NCBI RefSeq assembly: GCF_010093045.1
Contig: NZ_CP048115.1
Coordinates: forward strand, 2,046,001 to 2,110,000
Source of the DNA: Mucilaginibacter sp. 14171R-50
GTDB taxonomy: Bacteria; Bacteroidota; Bacteroidia; Sphingobacteriales; Sphingobacteriaceae
Length of the DNA stretch: 64,000 nt
Direction of reading: 5' to 3'
In this document: one piece after another, positions 33,733 through 41,625 of the stretch
Numbering within the stretch: the first letter of the stretch is position 1
Layout: each line of letters starts with the position of its first letter
The notes under the pieces: generated by a model
What the model was told of the DNA's origin: nothing
Database searches by the model: none
What the model saw: only the letters and a program-made list of their open reading frames with translations
Translations under genes and position numbers: made by a program

Positions 33733-33854
33733 TTTACTCGCCCCGCGGCACTACATGCGCCACCCTCTCTGCCGCGCAAAGAGGTGGGAAGGCAAAAAGC
33801 CCTCTTTACGAAGTAGAGAGGGTGGTCGGGCGAAGCGATGACCGGGTGAGTAAA
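33733..33854. repeat. 122-bp inverted-repeat element ahead of the hut regulator
   Basis: Starts TTTACTCGCCCCG and ends CGGGTGAGTAAA, which are near-complementary. Inside, CACCCTCTCT pairs with AGAGAGGGTG, and a second pair CTCTTTACGAAGTAGAGAG lies in the centre. GC-rich and palindromic, unlike the flanking AT-rich DNA, it resembles a dispersed intergenic element and not a gene. Confidence 0.7.
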
Positions 33855-33882
33855 ATAAACGCTTTGTTAAAAAAATACTTGT

Positions 33883-33906
33883 ATTTATATAAGCGCTTAT
33901 ATAAAT
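33883..33906. promoter_or_regulatory. 24-bp perfect palindrome, MarR operator candidate
   Basis: ATTTATATAAGC is followed directly by its exact reverse complement, with no gap. It lies 6 bp before the marR start codon, so a bound regulator would block transcription or initiation of the whole hut operon. Confidence 0.7.
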
Positions 33907-33912
33907 TGCATT

Positions 33913-34416
33913 ATGAATTTGTATCAAAGTTTAGGATACCTGGTTTTGGGGAGTCGCTTGAGGCGAATGAGCGAAACCTTTCTTGGCGAGATAAACCGCA
34001 TTTACCAGAATGAGGGCATTGAGTTTGACGCCAGTTGGTTCCCGGTATTCTACCTGCTCTCTAAAAACGATTCGCTTTCAATAAAAGAACTAAGCGAACA
34101 AACGGAAGTATCGCACCCTGCAGCCAGCCAGTTGATAACCAACCTAAAAAACCGCAAACTGGTAGAAACTACGGTTTGCGCCGATGATGGCCGCAGGCAA
34201 CTGGTGCAGTTTACAGATAAGGGGCGTAGCCTGCTGAAACAAATACTACCGATATGGGATGCCATAGGCACAAGTATGCAGGAACTCGCTGATGGCGATG
34301 CGATCAGCGCCCAGATATTACCGGCCATATCGGCATTGGAAGACACTTTCCGCAAATTTAATCTTGCCGGTAAGGTTGGCGAAAAACTAAACCTGATACC
34401 TGATGAAAAAATTTAA
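33913..34416 (+). CDS. MarR-family regulator of the hut operon
   Basis: 167 residues. The winged-helix core has LSIKELSEQTEVSHPAASQLITNL (read in parts) as the helix-turn-helix and TTVCADDGRRQLVQFTDKG as the wing with the conserved DDGRR. Long N- and C-terminal helices form the dimer interface. It is the first gene of the histidine operon and overlaps hutH by 14 bp. The perfect palindrome at 33883-33906 is the likely binding site. The inducer is probably histidine or urocanate, by analogy with other hut regulators, though those are usually HutC/GntR-type. Confidence 0.82.
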   Translation: MNLYQSLGYLVLGSRLRRMSETFLGEINRIYQNEGIEFDASWFPVFYLLSKNDSLSIKELSEQTEVSHPAASQLITNLKNRKLVETTVCADDGRRQLVQFTDKGRSLLKQILPIWDAIGTSMQELADGDAISAQILPAISALEDTFRKFNLAGKVGEKLNLIPDEKI

Positions 34417-35962
34417 TTATGGTATTGATCACCTCACGATAGGTACTTGCCTGGATATTGCGGCAGGCAAGGTAAAAGGAGTAGTAAATACCGCCGCTGC
34501 CGGGCACATCAACGCTTCGTGGAAAGAAGTAGAGAAGATAGTGCACGCCCACCTCCCGGTATACGGCATCAATACCGGCTTTGGCCCGCTTTGCGATACC
34601 AGGATATCTGAAGAAGATACCAGCCTGCTGCAAAGTAATATCCTTAAGAGCCACAGCGTAGGTGTAGGCAAACCTATTCCGCAGGAAATTGCCAAGCTGA
34701 TGATGATCACCAAGGTACATGCATTGGCGCAGGGATATTCGGGCATTGCCCCGCAAACTTTGGAAAGAATAATATGGCATATTGATAATGATGTGATCCC
34801 GGTTGTGCCGGAGAAAGGCTCGGTTGGCGCATCCGGCGACCTGGCGCCGCTATCGCATCTGTTTTTGCCGCTGATCGGTTTAGGATATGTGAACGCAGGC
34901 GATCAAAAGCTTCCAGCAGGAGATGTTCTGAAACAGTATAACTTACAGCCGTTAACATTAGGCCCTAAAGAAGGGCTTGCCCTTATCAACGGTACCCAAT
35001 TCATTTTGTCCTTTGCTATTAAAGCCGTAGAACGCTTAAACAATATACTGAATAACGCCGACCTGATCGGTGCTATGTCGCTCGAAGGCCTTATGGGCTC
35101 AGCAAAGCCGTTTGATGCGAGGCTCCATACCATTCGCCCGTATAAGGGCACAAAGCTTGTGGCAAAACGATTGGCTGCGCTGCTGCAAGATTCGGCAATT
35201 GGCAGTTCACACATAGATTGCGATAGGGTGCAGGACCCATATTCGTTGCGCTGTATGCCGCAGGTGCATGGCGCATCGCGCAACGCCTGGCTGCATTTAA
35301 AAGAGCTTACCGAAATTGAACTCAACTCCGTTACAGATAACCCTGTTATTTTTAATGCCGATGATACCATCAGCGGAGGCAATTTTCACGGGCAGCCCCT
35401 GGCCTTGCCTTTAGATTATGCTACCGTTGCAGCTGCCGAACTGGGTAACATTGCCGACCGCCGCTGCTACCTGATGAGCGAAGGGCGCTATGGCTTGCCA
35501 AAATTACTGACCGAACACGCGGGATTAAATTCCGGCCTGATGATACCGCAATATACCACCGCGGCACTGGTTACCGAAAATAAAACCCTTTGTTTCCCGG
35601 CAAGCGCCGATAGTGTGCCTACCTCGCTGGGCCAGGAAGACCATGTTTCCATGGGCTCTGTCAGCGGGCGCAAACTGCACATGGTACTTGATAATATCGA
35701 GTATATACAGGCTGTAGAGTTACTGTATGCTTCGCAGGCTTTGGAGTTTCGCAGGCCTTTGCAAAGCACACCGGTGATAGAGAGCCTGCACCAGTTAGTT
35801 AGGCAGCATGTGCCTTTTATAAAAGAGGACAGAATATTTGCAGATGATATAAACGCCCTGCATCAATTAATTACAAGCGGCCAATTCCAGTCGGTAGCGA
35901 TGAAAGCCGCCCAACAGCATAATATTAACATTACTGACCATGACCAGTTCGGAATTTATTAA
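34403..35962 (+). CDS. hutH: histidine ammonia-lyase
   Basis: 519 residues. The MIO prosthetic group forms from Ala143-Ser144-Gly145 in [15 protein letters not shown]. Other conserved parts are [10 protein letters not shown], the active-site [11 protein letters not shown], and [17 protein letters not shown]. It deaminates L-histidine to trans-urocanate and ammonia, the first step of histidine use. It overlaps marR by 14 bp and hutU by 23 bp, which implies translational coupling. Confidence 0.96.
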   Translation: MKKFNYGIDHLTIGTCLDIAAGKVKGVVNTAAAGHINASWKEVEKIVHAHLPVYGINTGFGPLCDTRISEEDTSLLQSNILKSHSVGVGKPIPQEIAKLMMITKVHALAQGYSGIAPQTLERIIWHIDNDVIPVVPEKGSVGASGDLAPLSHLFLPLIGLGYVNAGDQKLPAGDVLKQYNLQPLTLGPKEGLALINGTQFILSFAIKAVERLNNILNNADLIGAMSLEGLMGSAKPFDARLHTIRPYKGTKLVAKRLAALLQDSAIGSSHIDCDRVQDPYSLRCMPQVHGASRNAWLHLKELTEIELNSVTDNPVIFNADDTISGGNFHGQPLALPLDYATVAAAELGNIADRRCYLMSEGRYGLPKLLTEHAGLNSGLMIPQYTTAALVTENKTLCFPASADSVPTSLGQEDHVSMGSVSGRKLHMVLDNIEYIQAVELLYASQALEFRRPLQSTPVIESLHQLVRQHVPFIKEDRIFADDINALHQLITSGQFQSVAMKAAQQHNINITDHDQFGIY

Positions 35963-37613
35963 TACCTACGCCAAGCACCCGGTGTATTACGCGCCGGTTG
36001 GCGACCAACTGCACGCAAAAAGCTGGCAGACCGAAGCACCCCTGCGTATGCTGCTGAATAATCTTAACGGGCAGGTTGCCGAAAACCCGGACGAACTGGT
36101 GGTATACGGCGGCATTGGCCAGGCCGCCCGTAACCCCGAATCTTTAAGAAAAATAGTTGAGCTTTTGCTGGAATTAGACGACGACCATTCCTTATTGGTG
36201 CAATCGGGCAAACCGGTAGGGATCATCCGCAGCCATCCACAAGCGCCAAGGGTTTTGATAGCCAACAGCAACCTGGTACCCGCATGGGCCACCTGGGAGC
36301 ATTTTAACAAGCTGCGTGCCGATGGCCTGATGATGTACGGACAGATGACTGCCGGCAGTTGGATATATATCGGTACGCAAGGTATTTTGCAAGGCACATA
36401 CGAGACCTTTGTAGAGGCAGGTCGCCAACATTTTAATGGTAACTTAACTGGAAAACTGATCGTCAGTGCCGGTATTGGCGGTATGGGCGGCGCGCAGCCG
36501 CTGGCCGCAACAATGGCAGGCGCGGTATTTTTAGGGGCTGATGTAGATGAAACGCGTATTCAGAAACGTATCGATAGTAAGTATATCGACAGGCTGACAC
36601 ACTCATACGACGAAGCGATAAGTTGGGTGCAGGATGCCATGGCTAAAGGCGAAACACTATCGGTTGGTTTGGTTAGCGATGCCGGCGATATGCTGCAAAG
36701 ATTGATCGCCGATGGCATTGTGCCCGATATGGTCACCGACCAAACCTCGGCTCATGACCCATTGAATGGTTATGTACCTAACGGTTTAACGCTTGATAAG
36801 GCCCTCGATCTGCGCAAGGCCGACCCTGAACAATACAAACGCTTGTCGCTTAAAAGTATGGCTCGGCATGTTGGTTTTATGCTGGAATTGCAGAAACGCG
36901 GTTCGGTAACATTTGATTATGGCAACAACCTGCGCGAATTTGCCAAACAGGGCGGCGAACAAAATGCGTACGATTTCCCCGGCTTTACCCCGGCATTTAT
37001 CCGCCCTTTGTTTTGCGAGGGCAAAGGTCCGTTCAGGTGGGTAGCCCTCTCCGGCGACCCTGAAGATATTTATACAACCGATAGGGCCCTTATGGAGGCC
37101 TTCCCCGAAAATAAGCCCTTAATAAACTGGCTGCAGAAAGCGCAAAAGCAGATAACCTTCCAGGGCCTGCCAGCACGTATTTGTTGGCTGGGTATGGGCG
37201 AACGCGAAAAGGCGGGCCTGATATTCAACGAATCGGTGGCAAGCGGTAAGGTAAAAGCGCCGATCGTAATAGGTCGCGACCATCTGGACTGCGGCTCGGT
37301 AGCGTCGCCCAACCGCGAGACAGAGTCCATGAAGGATGGCTCGGACGCCGTATCCGACTGGCCGCTATTAAACCTGATGGCGAATACGTCAGGTGGCGCC
37401 ACATGGGTATCGTTCCACCACGGTGGTGGGGTAGGGATGGGCTACTCGCAGCATGCGGGCATGGTGGTAGTTGCCGATGGCACCGAACGTGCTGCAACGT
37501 GCCTTAAACGTGTACTGTATAACGACCCTGCGATGGGTATCTTCCGTCATGCGGATGCCGGGTACGATAAAGCGCAGGATTGGGCCGATAGATTTGGGTT
37601 AAAGGTGTGGTAG
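35940..37613 (+). CDS. hutU: urocanate hydratase (urocanase)
   Basis: 557 residues, the family's usual length. NAD+-binding features are [20 protein letters not shown] and [19 protein letters not shown]. Cys415 in ARICW corresponds to the active-site cysteine of the Pseudomonas enzyme, and the conserved [18 protein letters not shown] and [18 protein letters not shown] follow. It converts urocanate to 4-imidazolone-5-propionate. The start at 35940 overlaps the end of hutH by 23 bp. Confidence 0.96.
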   Translation: MTSSEFINTYAKHPVYYAPVGDQLHAKSWQTEAPLRMLLNNLNGQVAENPDELVVYGGIGQAARNPESLRKIVELLLELDDDHSLLVQSGKPVGIIRSHPQAPRVLIANSNLVPAWATWEHFNKLRADGLMMYGQMTAGSWIYIGTQGILQGTYETFVEAGRQHFNGNLTGKLIVSAGIGGMGGAQPLAATMAGAVFLGADVDETRIQKRIDSKYIDRLTHSYDEAISWVQDAMAKGETLSVGLVSDAGDMLQRLIADGIVPDMVTDQTSAHDPLNGYVPNGLTLDKALDLRKADPEQYKRLSLKSMARHVGFMLELQKRGSVTFDYGNNLREFAKQGGEQNAYDFPGFTPAFIRPLFCEGKGPFRWVALSGDPEDIYTTDRALMEAFPENKPLINWLQKAQKQITFQGLPARICWLGMGEREKAGLIFNESVASGKVKAPIVIGRDHLDCGSVASPNRETESMKDGSDAVSDWPLLNLMANTSGGATWVSFHHGGGVGMGYSQHAGMVVVADGTERAATCLKRVLYNDPAMGIFRHADAGYDKAQDWADRFGLKVW

Positions 37614-37650
37614 GTGATGGGTCATTGAGTCATTAAGTCATTGATTTTGT
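37611..37650. repeat. 8-bp micro-array, unit RAGTCATT
   Basis: Five units in register (TAGGTGAT, GGGTCATT, GAGTCATT, AAGTCATT, GATTTTGT) begin at the hutU stop codon. Confidence 0.7.
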
Positions 37651-37663
37651 GCAATAACCAATA

Positions 37664-37758
37664 CGTCATTGCGAGGTACGAAGCAATCTCTCGATAGAAC
37701 GGCGAACAAGCAAAGCGCACATGCAAGTCAGGAAATTGCTACGCTCCTCGCAATGACG
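37664..37758. repeat. dispersed palindromic element, copy 2
   Basis: 95 bp bounded by CGTCATTGCGAGG and its perfect 13-bp reverse complement. It lies between hutU and hutI in the opposite orientation to the copy at 32365-32458, with which it shares the inner TTCTATCGA and AGATTGC. In RNA it would form a long cruciform-like hairpin in the hut transcript. Confidence 0.85.
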
Positions 37759-37777
37759 CGTGGAAATAACAAGTAAC

Positions 37778-39004
37778 ATGAAAAAACTAATAGGTCCGTT
37801 TACCCAGATACTCCCTTTAACAGGGCTGCCCTTAAAAGGCATGCTTAAGGATGAGCAATTGCACATTATCCCCGACGGAGGTGTGCTGGTGGAGGGTGGA
37901 CTGATCTTAGCCATTGGTGACTTTAACGAATTGCGGAAAGCCGCCCCATCCGCGCAAATAGAAGAAATTACCGGGCAAAACGTTTTGCTGCCCGGGTTTA
38001 TTGATTGCCATACGCATATCTGTTTCGCAGGAAACCGTGCTAAAGACTACGCCATGCGCATCGCGGGCAAAACCTACCTGGAGATTGCCAAAGCAGGCGG
38101 CGGCATCTGGGATACTGTTACCCAAACGCGGGCGGCGGATGAAGCTTCGTTGGTAGCGTTGCTGTTGCAAAGGGCTAACCGCCATCTGGCTGAGGGGGTA
38201 ACCACCATTGAGGTAAAAAGCGGGTACGGATTAAGTTTGGATGAAGAGCTAAAACAGCTGCGTGCTATTAAAGCGGCATCAGCACAAACAAAGGCCAAAC
38301 TGATACCTACCTGCCTTGCCGCGCACATGGTGCCGAAAGATTTTATAGGATCGCAAGCGGAGTATTTGCAGCACGTAGTGAATCACCTGTTGCCCATCAT
38401 CAAGCAGGAAAACCTATCCAATCGCGTAGATATATTTATTGAACAAAGCGCCATTAATACAGAAAATGCTTTGATATATTTAAACAAAGCCAAACAAATG
38501 GGCTTTGATATTACCGTACATGCCGACCAGTTCACTACGGGCGGTAGCGCTGTTGCTGTACAGACAGACGCGCTTTCTGCCGATCACCTGGAAGCCAGCG
38601 GCGATCATGAAATTAAACTATTAGCTGACTCGGATATAGTTGCTGTTACGTTGCCCGGGGCGTCAATGGGGTTGGGTATGCCATACGCCCCCGCACGTAA
38701 ATTATTAAACGCGGGTGCCTGCCTGGCTATTGCCAGCGACTGGAACCCAGGCTCGGCGCCAATGGGCGACCTGCTGATGCAAGCTGCGGTAATGAGCGCC
38801 GCCGAAAAGCTATCTGCTGCCGAAGTTTTTGCGGGTTTAACCTTCCGCGCCGCAGCAGCATTAAAAATCGAAGGTGGTATATTAGCGCCGGGCTTGCCTG
38901 CCGATATGCAGGCCTACCCATGTGCCGACTACCGCGAAATATTATATTACCAGGGAAAATTGAAGCCGGGGATCGTCTGGGCAAAAGGAGGGTCTCATGT
39001 CTAA
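37778..39004 (+). CDS. hutI: imidazolonepropionase
   Basis: 408 residues from the ATG at 37778; an in-frame GTG at 37760 lies inside the repeat element and is less likely. Amidohydrolase features are GFIDCHTHICFAGNR with His78 and His80 as metal ligands, VHADQFTTGGSAV with a third histidine, SADHLEASGDHE, and the metal Asp in IASDWNPGSAP. It hydrolyses imidazolone-propionate to N-formimino-L-glutamate. The 24-bp gap to ftcD holds a three-unit micro-array. Confidence 0.95.
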   Translation: MKKLIGPFTQILPLTGLPLKGMLKDEQLHIIPDGGVLVEGGLILAIGDFNELRKAAPSAQIEEITGQNVLLPGFIDCHTHICFAGNRAKDYAMRIAGKTYLEIAKAGGGIWDTVTQTRAADEASLVALLLQRANRHLAEGVTTIEVKSGYGLSLDEELKQLRAIKAASAQTKAKLIPTCLAAHMVPKDFIGSQAEYLQHVVNHLLPIIKQENLSNRVDIFIEQSAINTENALIYLNKAKQMGFDITVHADQFTTGGSAVAVQTDALSADHLEASGDHEIKLLADSDIVAVTLPGASMGLGMPYAPARKLLNAGACLAIASDWNPGSAPMGDLLMQAAVMSAAEKLSAAEVFAGLTFRAAAALKIEGGILAPGLPADMQAYPCADYREILYYQGKLKPGIVWAKGGSHV

Positions 39005-39024
39005 AATCTCATATCTCAAATCTA
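39004..39024. repeat. 7-bp micro-array, complement of GAGATTT
   Basis: Three units (AAATCTC, ATATCTC, AAATCTA) exactly span from the hutI stop to 4 bp before the ftcD start. Confidence 0.65.
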
Positions 39025-39028
39025 AGAA

Positions 39029-40717
39029 ATGAACCAATTAATTGAATGCGTACCAAATTTTAGCGAAGGTGTAAACCTGGCAATCATTAAACAAATAACC
39101 GACGAGGTAGAATCTGTGGAAGGCGTACGCCTGCTGAATGTTGACCCGGGAAAGGCAACCAATCGTACGGTGGTAACTTTTGTAGGCGAGCCGCAACAGG
39201 TAGTACAGGCAGCCTTTCTGGCCATAAAAAAGGCCGGCGAACTCATAGATATGAGCAGGCACAAGGGCGAGCATCCGCGCATGGGCGCTACCGATGTTTG
39301 CCCGTTGATACCCATCGCCAATATCACGATGGAAGAAACCGCCGGATACGCAAAACAACTGGCAAAGCGTGTGGGCGAGGAGTTAGCTATACCGGTGTAT
39401 TTGTACCAGCATGCGCAGGCTGATAAAACCCGCGATAACCTGTCGGTGATCAGGGCAGGTGAGTACGAAGGCTTTTTCAAAAAGATAAAAGAACCAAAAT
39501 GGAAACCCGACTATGGTCCGGCAGAGATGGACACTAAACGGGGTGCTACCGTTATCGGCGCACGCGATTTTCTGATCGCTTATAACATCAACCTAAACAC
39601 TACATCAACCCGCAGGGCAAATGCCATTGCTTTTGATGTGCGCGAGGCTGGCCGCGTAATGCGCGAGGGCGACCCGGTTACAGGCAAAATTATCACTGAT
39701 GAGAACGGAAAACTAAGATCGATACCCGGTACTTTAAAAAGTGTAAAGGCCATTGGTTGGTATATCGAGGAATACGGCGTTGCCCAGATATCGATGAACC
39801 TGACGAATATTGAGGTTACACCGATACATGTGGCCTTTGACGAGGTTTGCAGGAAAGCGGCTGATCGTGGTATCCGGGTAACGGGCAGCGAATTGGTTGG
39901 CCTGATACCGCTCAAAGCCATGCTGGATGCAGGGAAATATTTCCTGCGGAAACAACAACGCTCTGTCGGGGTGAGCGAGAAAGAGCTGATCAAGATAGCC
40001 ATTAAATCGATGGGACTGGACGAGCTTGGGCCGTTTAACCCCGATGAGCGTATCATCGAATACCTGCTCAAAGATGCCGCCGCGGGCAAACTGGTAAGCA
40101 TGACCCTAAGCGATTTCGCCGACGAAACCGCGAGCGAAAGCCCGGCCCCTGGTGGCGGCTCGATATCGGCCTATATGGGCGCGTTGGGGGCGTCATTGGC
40201 TACGATGGTGGCTAACCTGTCGTCGCATAAAAAAGGATGGGACAGCCGTTGGGAAGAGTTTAGCAGCCGGGCGGAGCAGGGGCAGAAATTTAAAGACCAA
40301 CTGCTGGGCCTGGTTGATGAAGACACTGCGGCTTTCAACAAAATTATGGAGGCCTTTGGCCTGCCGAAAGGAAACGAAGAGGAAAAGGCAGCCCGCGATC
40401 AAGCTATACAAGACGCTACCAGATACGCTATCGAAATCCCATTTAAGGTTATGCAAACGAGTTTTGAAAGCTTAACGCTGATAAAGGCGATGGTAGAAAC
40501 AGGCAACCCGAATTCGATAACAGATGCGGGTGTGGCGGCGCTTTGTGCGCGGTCGGCAGTGATGGGTGCTTTCATGAATGTGAAGATCAACGCTTCGGGT
40601 TATAAGGACGGGGCTTTCGTAGAGGATATACTAACACGCGGCGAAGATATAGAACAAAAAACCATCGCCGCCGAGGCAGAGATTATTGCACTGGTAAATA
40701 GCAAAATAAAACTGTAG
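39029..40717 (+). CDS. ftcD: glutamate formimidoyltransferase / cyclodeaminase
   Basis: 562 residues, bifunctional as in animals. The N-terminal formiminotransferase domain (about 1-180) has the catalytic His82 in GEHPRMGATDVCPLIP, followed by its C-terminal subdomain (about 181-325). The cyclodeaminase domain (about 340-562) is all-helical and starts with LSDFADETASESPAPGGGS. It transfers the formimino group from formiminoglutamate to tetrahydrofolate, then releases ammonia to give 5,10-methenyl-THF. With hutH, hutU and hutI it completes the pathway to glutamate without a HutG or HutF. Confidence 0.95.
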   Translation: MNQLIECVPNFSEGVNLAIIKQITDEVESVEGVRLLNVDPGKATNRTVVTFVGEPQQVVQAAFLAIKKAGELIDMSRHKGEHPRMGATDVCPLIPIANITMEETAGYAKQLAKRVGEELAIPVYLYQHAQADKTRDNLSVIRAGEYEGFFKKIKEPKWKPDYGPAEMDTKRGATVIGARDFLIAYNINLNTTSTRRANAIAFDVREAGRVMREGDPVTGKIITDENGKLRSIPGTLKSVKAIGWYIEEYGVAQISMNLTNIEVTPIHVAFDEVCRKAADRGIRVTGSELVGLIPLKAMLDAGKYFLRKQQRSVGVSEKELIKIAIKSMGLDELGPFNPDERIIEYLLKDAAAGKLVSMTLSDFADETASESPAPGGGSISAYMGALGASLATMVANLSSHKKGWDSRWEEFSSRAEQGQKFKDQLLGLVDEDTAAFNKIMEAFGLPKGNEEEKAARDQAIQDATRYAIEIPFKVMQTSFESLTLIKAMVETGNPNSITDAGVAALCARSAVMGAFMNVKINASGYKDGAFVEDILTRGEDIEQKTIAAEAEIIALVNSKIKL

Positions 40718-40741
40718 AGAAGCGATACTTTGCAAATAAGC

Positions 40742-40851
40742 GGAGGTAAAACGGAGGCGTAAAGGATGGTGTCTTTCGCAAAAAATATATCAACGCGCAT
40801 AGCCGGCACAGGGCAATCTGTTTAGAAGTGTTTACGCCAGGCAAAACCTCC
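40742..40851. repeat. imperfect inverted repeat of unknown role
   Basis: GGAGG and GGCGTAAA at 40742-40763 match TTTACGCC and CCTCC at 40831-40851 in reverse complement. About 65 bp lie between the arms. No open frame or recognised RNA is seen. The region follows ftcD and precedes the DUF4142 gene. Confidence 0.4.
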
Positions 40852-40917
40852 TGCTTTAAGCGTTCTTGTGGCATAATTATTGGTTAATTTTTTTAACACA
40901 AATTAACATTCAATACT

Positions 40918-41532
40918 ATGAAAAACATATCAAAATTTCTTTCAGTGATAGCAATGGGTGCTGCCCTGGCATCCTGCAGCGGCAATGGCAGCAAAGGAAC
41001 CGCCGATACCGATAGTGCAGCCATGTATAACAGCAGCAGTACCGATGCCGCCATCGATAGTAACGAAAAGGCGCTTAAAGCTCAAGACTCGACAGAGGTG
41101 CTTGATGATACCAAATTCGCGGTAATGGCAGCCAACGGCGGCATGATGGAAGTGCAGTTAGGGAAACTGGCGTTAAGCAAGGGCTCATCACCAAAAGTGC
41201 TTGAGTTTGCTAAAATGATGGTTGACGACCATTCGAAAGCCAACAAAGAACTGATGGGCATTGCCGGTACCAAAACCATTACCCTGCCGGCCATTTTGGA
41301 TAACAAAACCCAGAAGGATTATGACGATATGGCCAAGCTTAACAAAGCGGAGTTTGATAAAGCTTATACAGATTATATGGTGAAAGACCATAAAGAAGAC
41401 ATTGAGGAATTTCAAAAAGAGGCTGACAAAGGCAAGGATGCCGAGTTAAAGGCATTTGCTGCAAAAACTGTCCCCGTTTTGAAACACCATTTAGAAATGG
41501 CACAACAGGCTAACGATGCGGTAAAGAAATAA
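40918..41532 (+). CDS. DUF4142 lipoprotein
   Basis: 204 residues. The lipobox ALASC gives a lipidated Cys at residue 20 (MKNISKFLSVIAMGAALASC). A low-complexity S/D/A-rich stretch (about 21-60) leads into a four-helix DUF4142 domain with MMEVQLGKLALSKGSSPKVLEFAKMMVDDH (read in parts), and a C-terminal HLEMAQQANDAV. DUF4142 domains are ferritin-like bundles of unknown role, often stress-linked. It is a single-gene transcript ended by the terminator at 41553. Confidence 0.85.
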   Translation: MKNISKFLSVIAMGAALASCSGNGSKGTADTDSAAMYNSSSTDAAIDSNEKALKAQDSTEVLDDTKFAVMAANGGMMEVQLGKLALSKGSSPKVLEFAKMMVDDHSKANKELMGIAGTKTITLPAILDNKTQKDYDDMAKLNKAEFDKAYTDYMVKDHKEDIEEFQKEADKGKDAELKAFAAKTVPVLKHHLEMAQQANDAVKK

Positions 41533-41552
41533 GCGTTACCACCATAACACAT

Positions 41553-41588
41553 AAAAAGAAAGGGCTGCAATTGCGGCCCTTTCTTTTT
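41553..41588. terminator. bidirectional terminator
   Basis: AAAAAGAAAGGGC and GCCCTTTCTTTTT form a long stem around TGCAATTGCG between the convergent DUF4142 and nagB genes. Confidence 0.85.
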
Positions 41589-41625
41589 ATCCATGCTTCT
41601 CTAAACGAGGCTGATTATTCTATTT

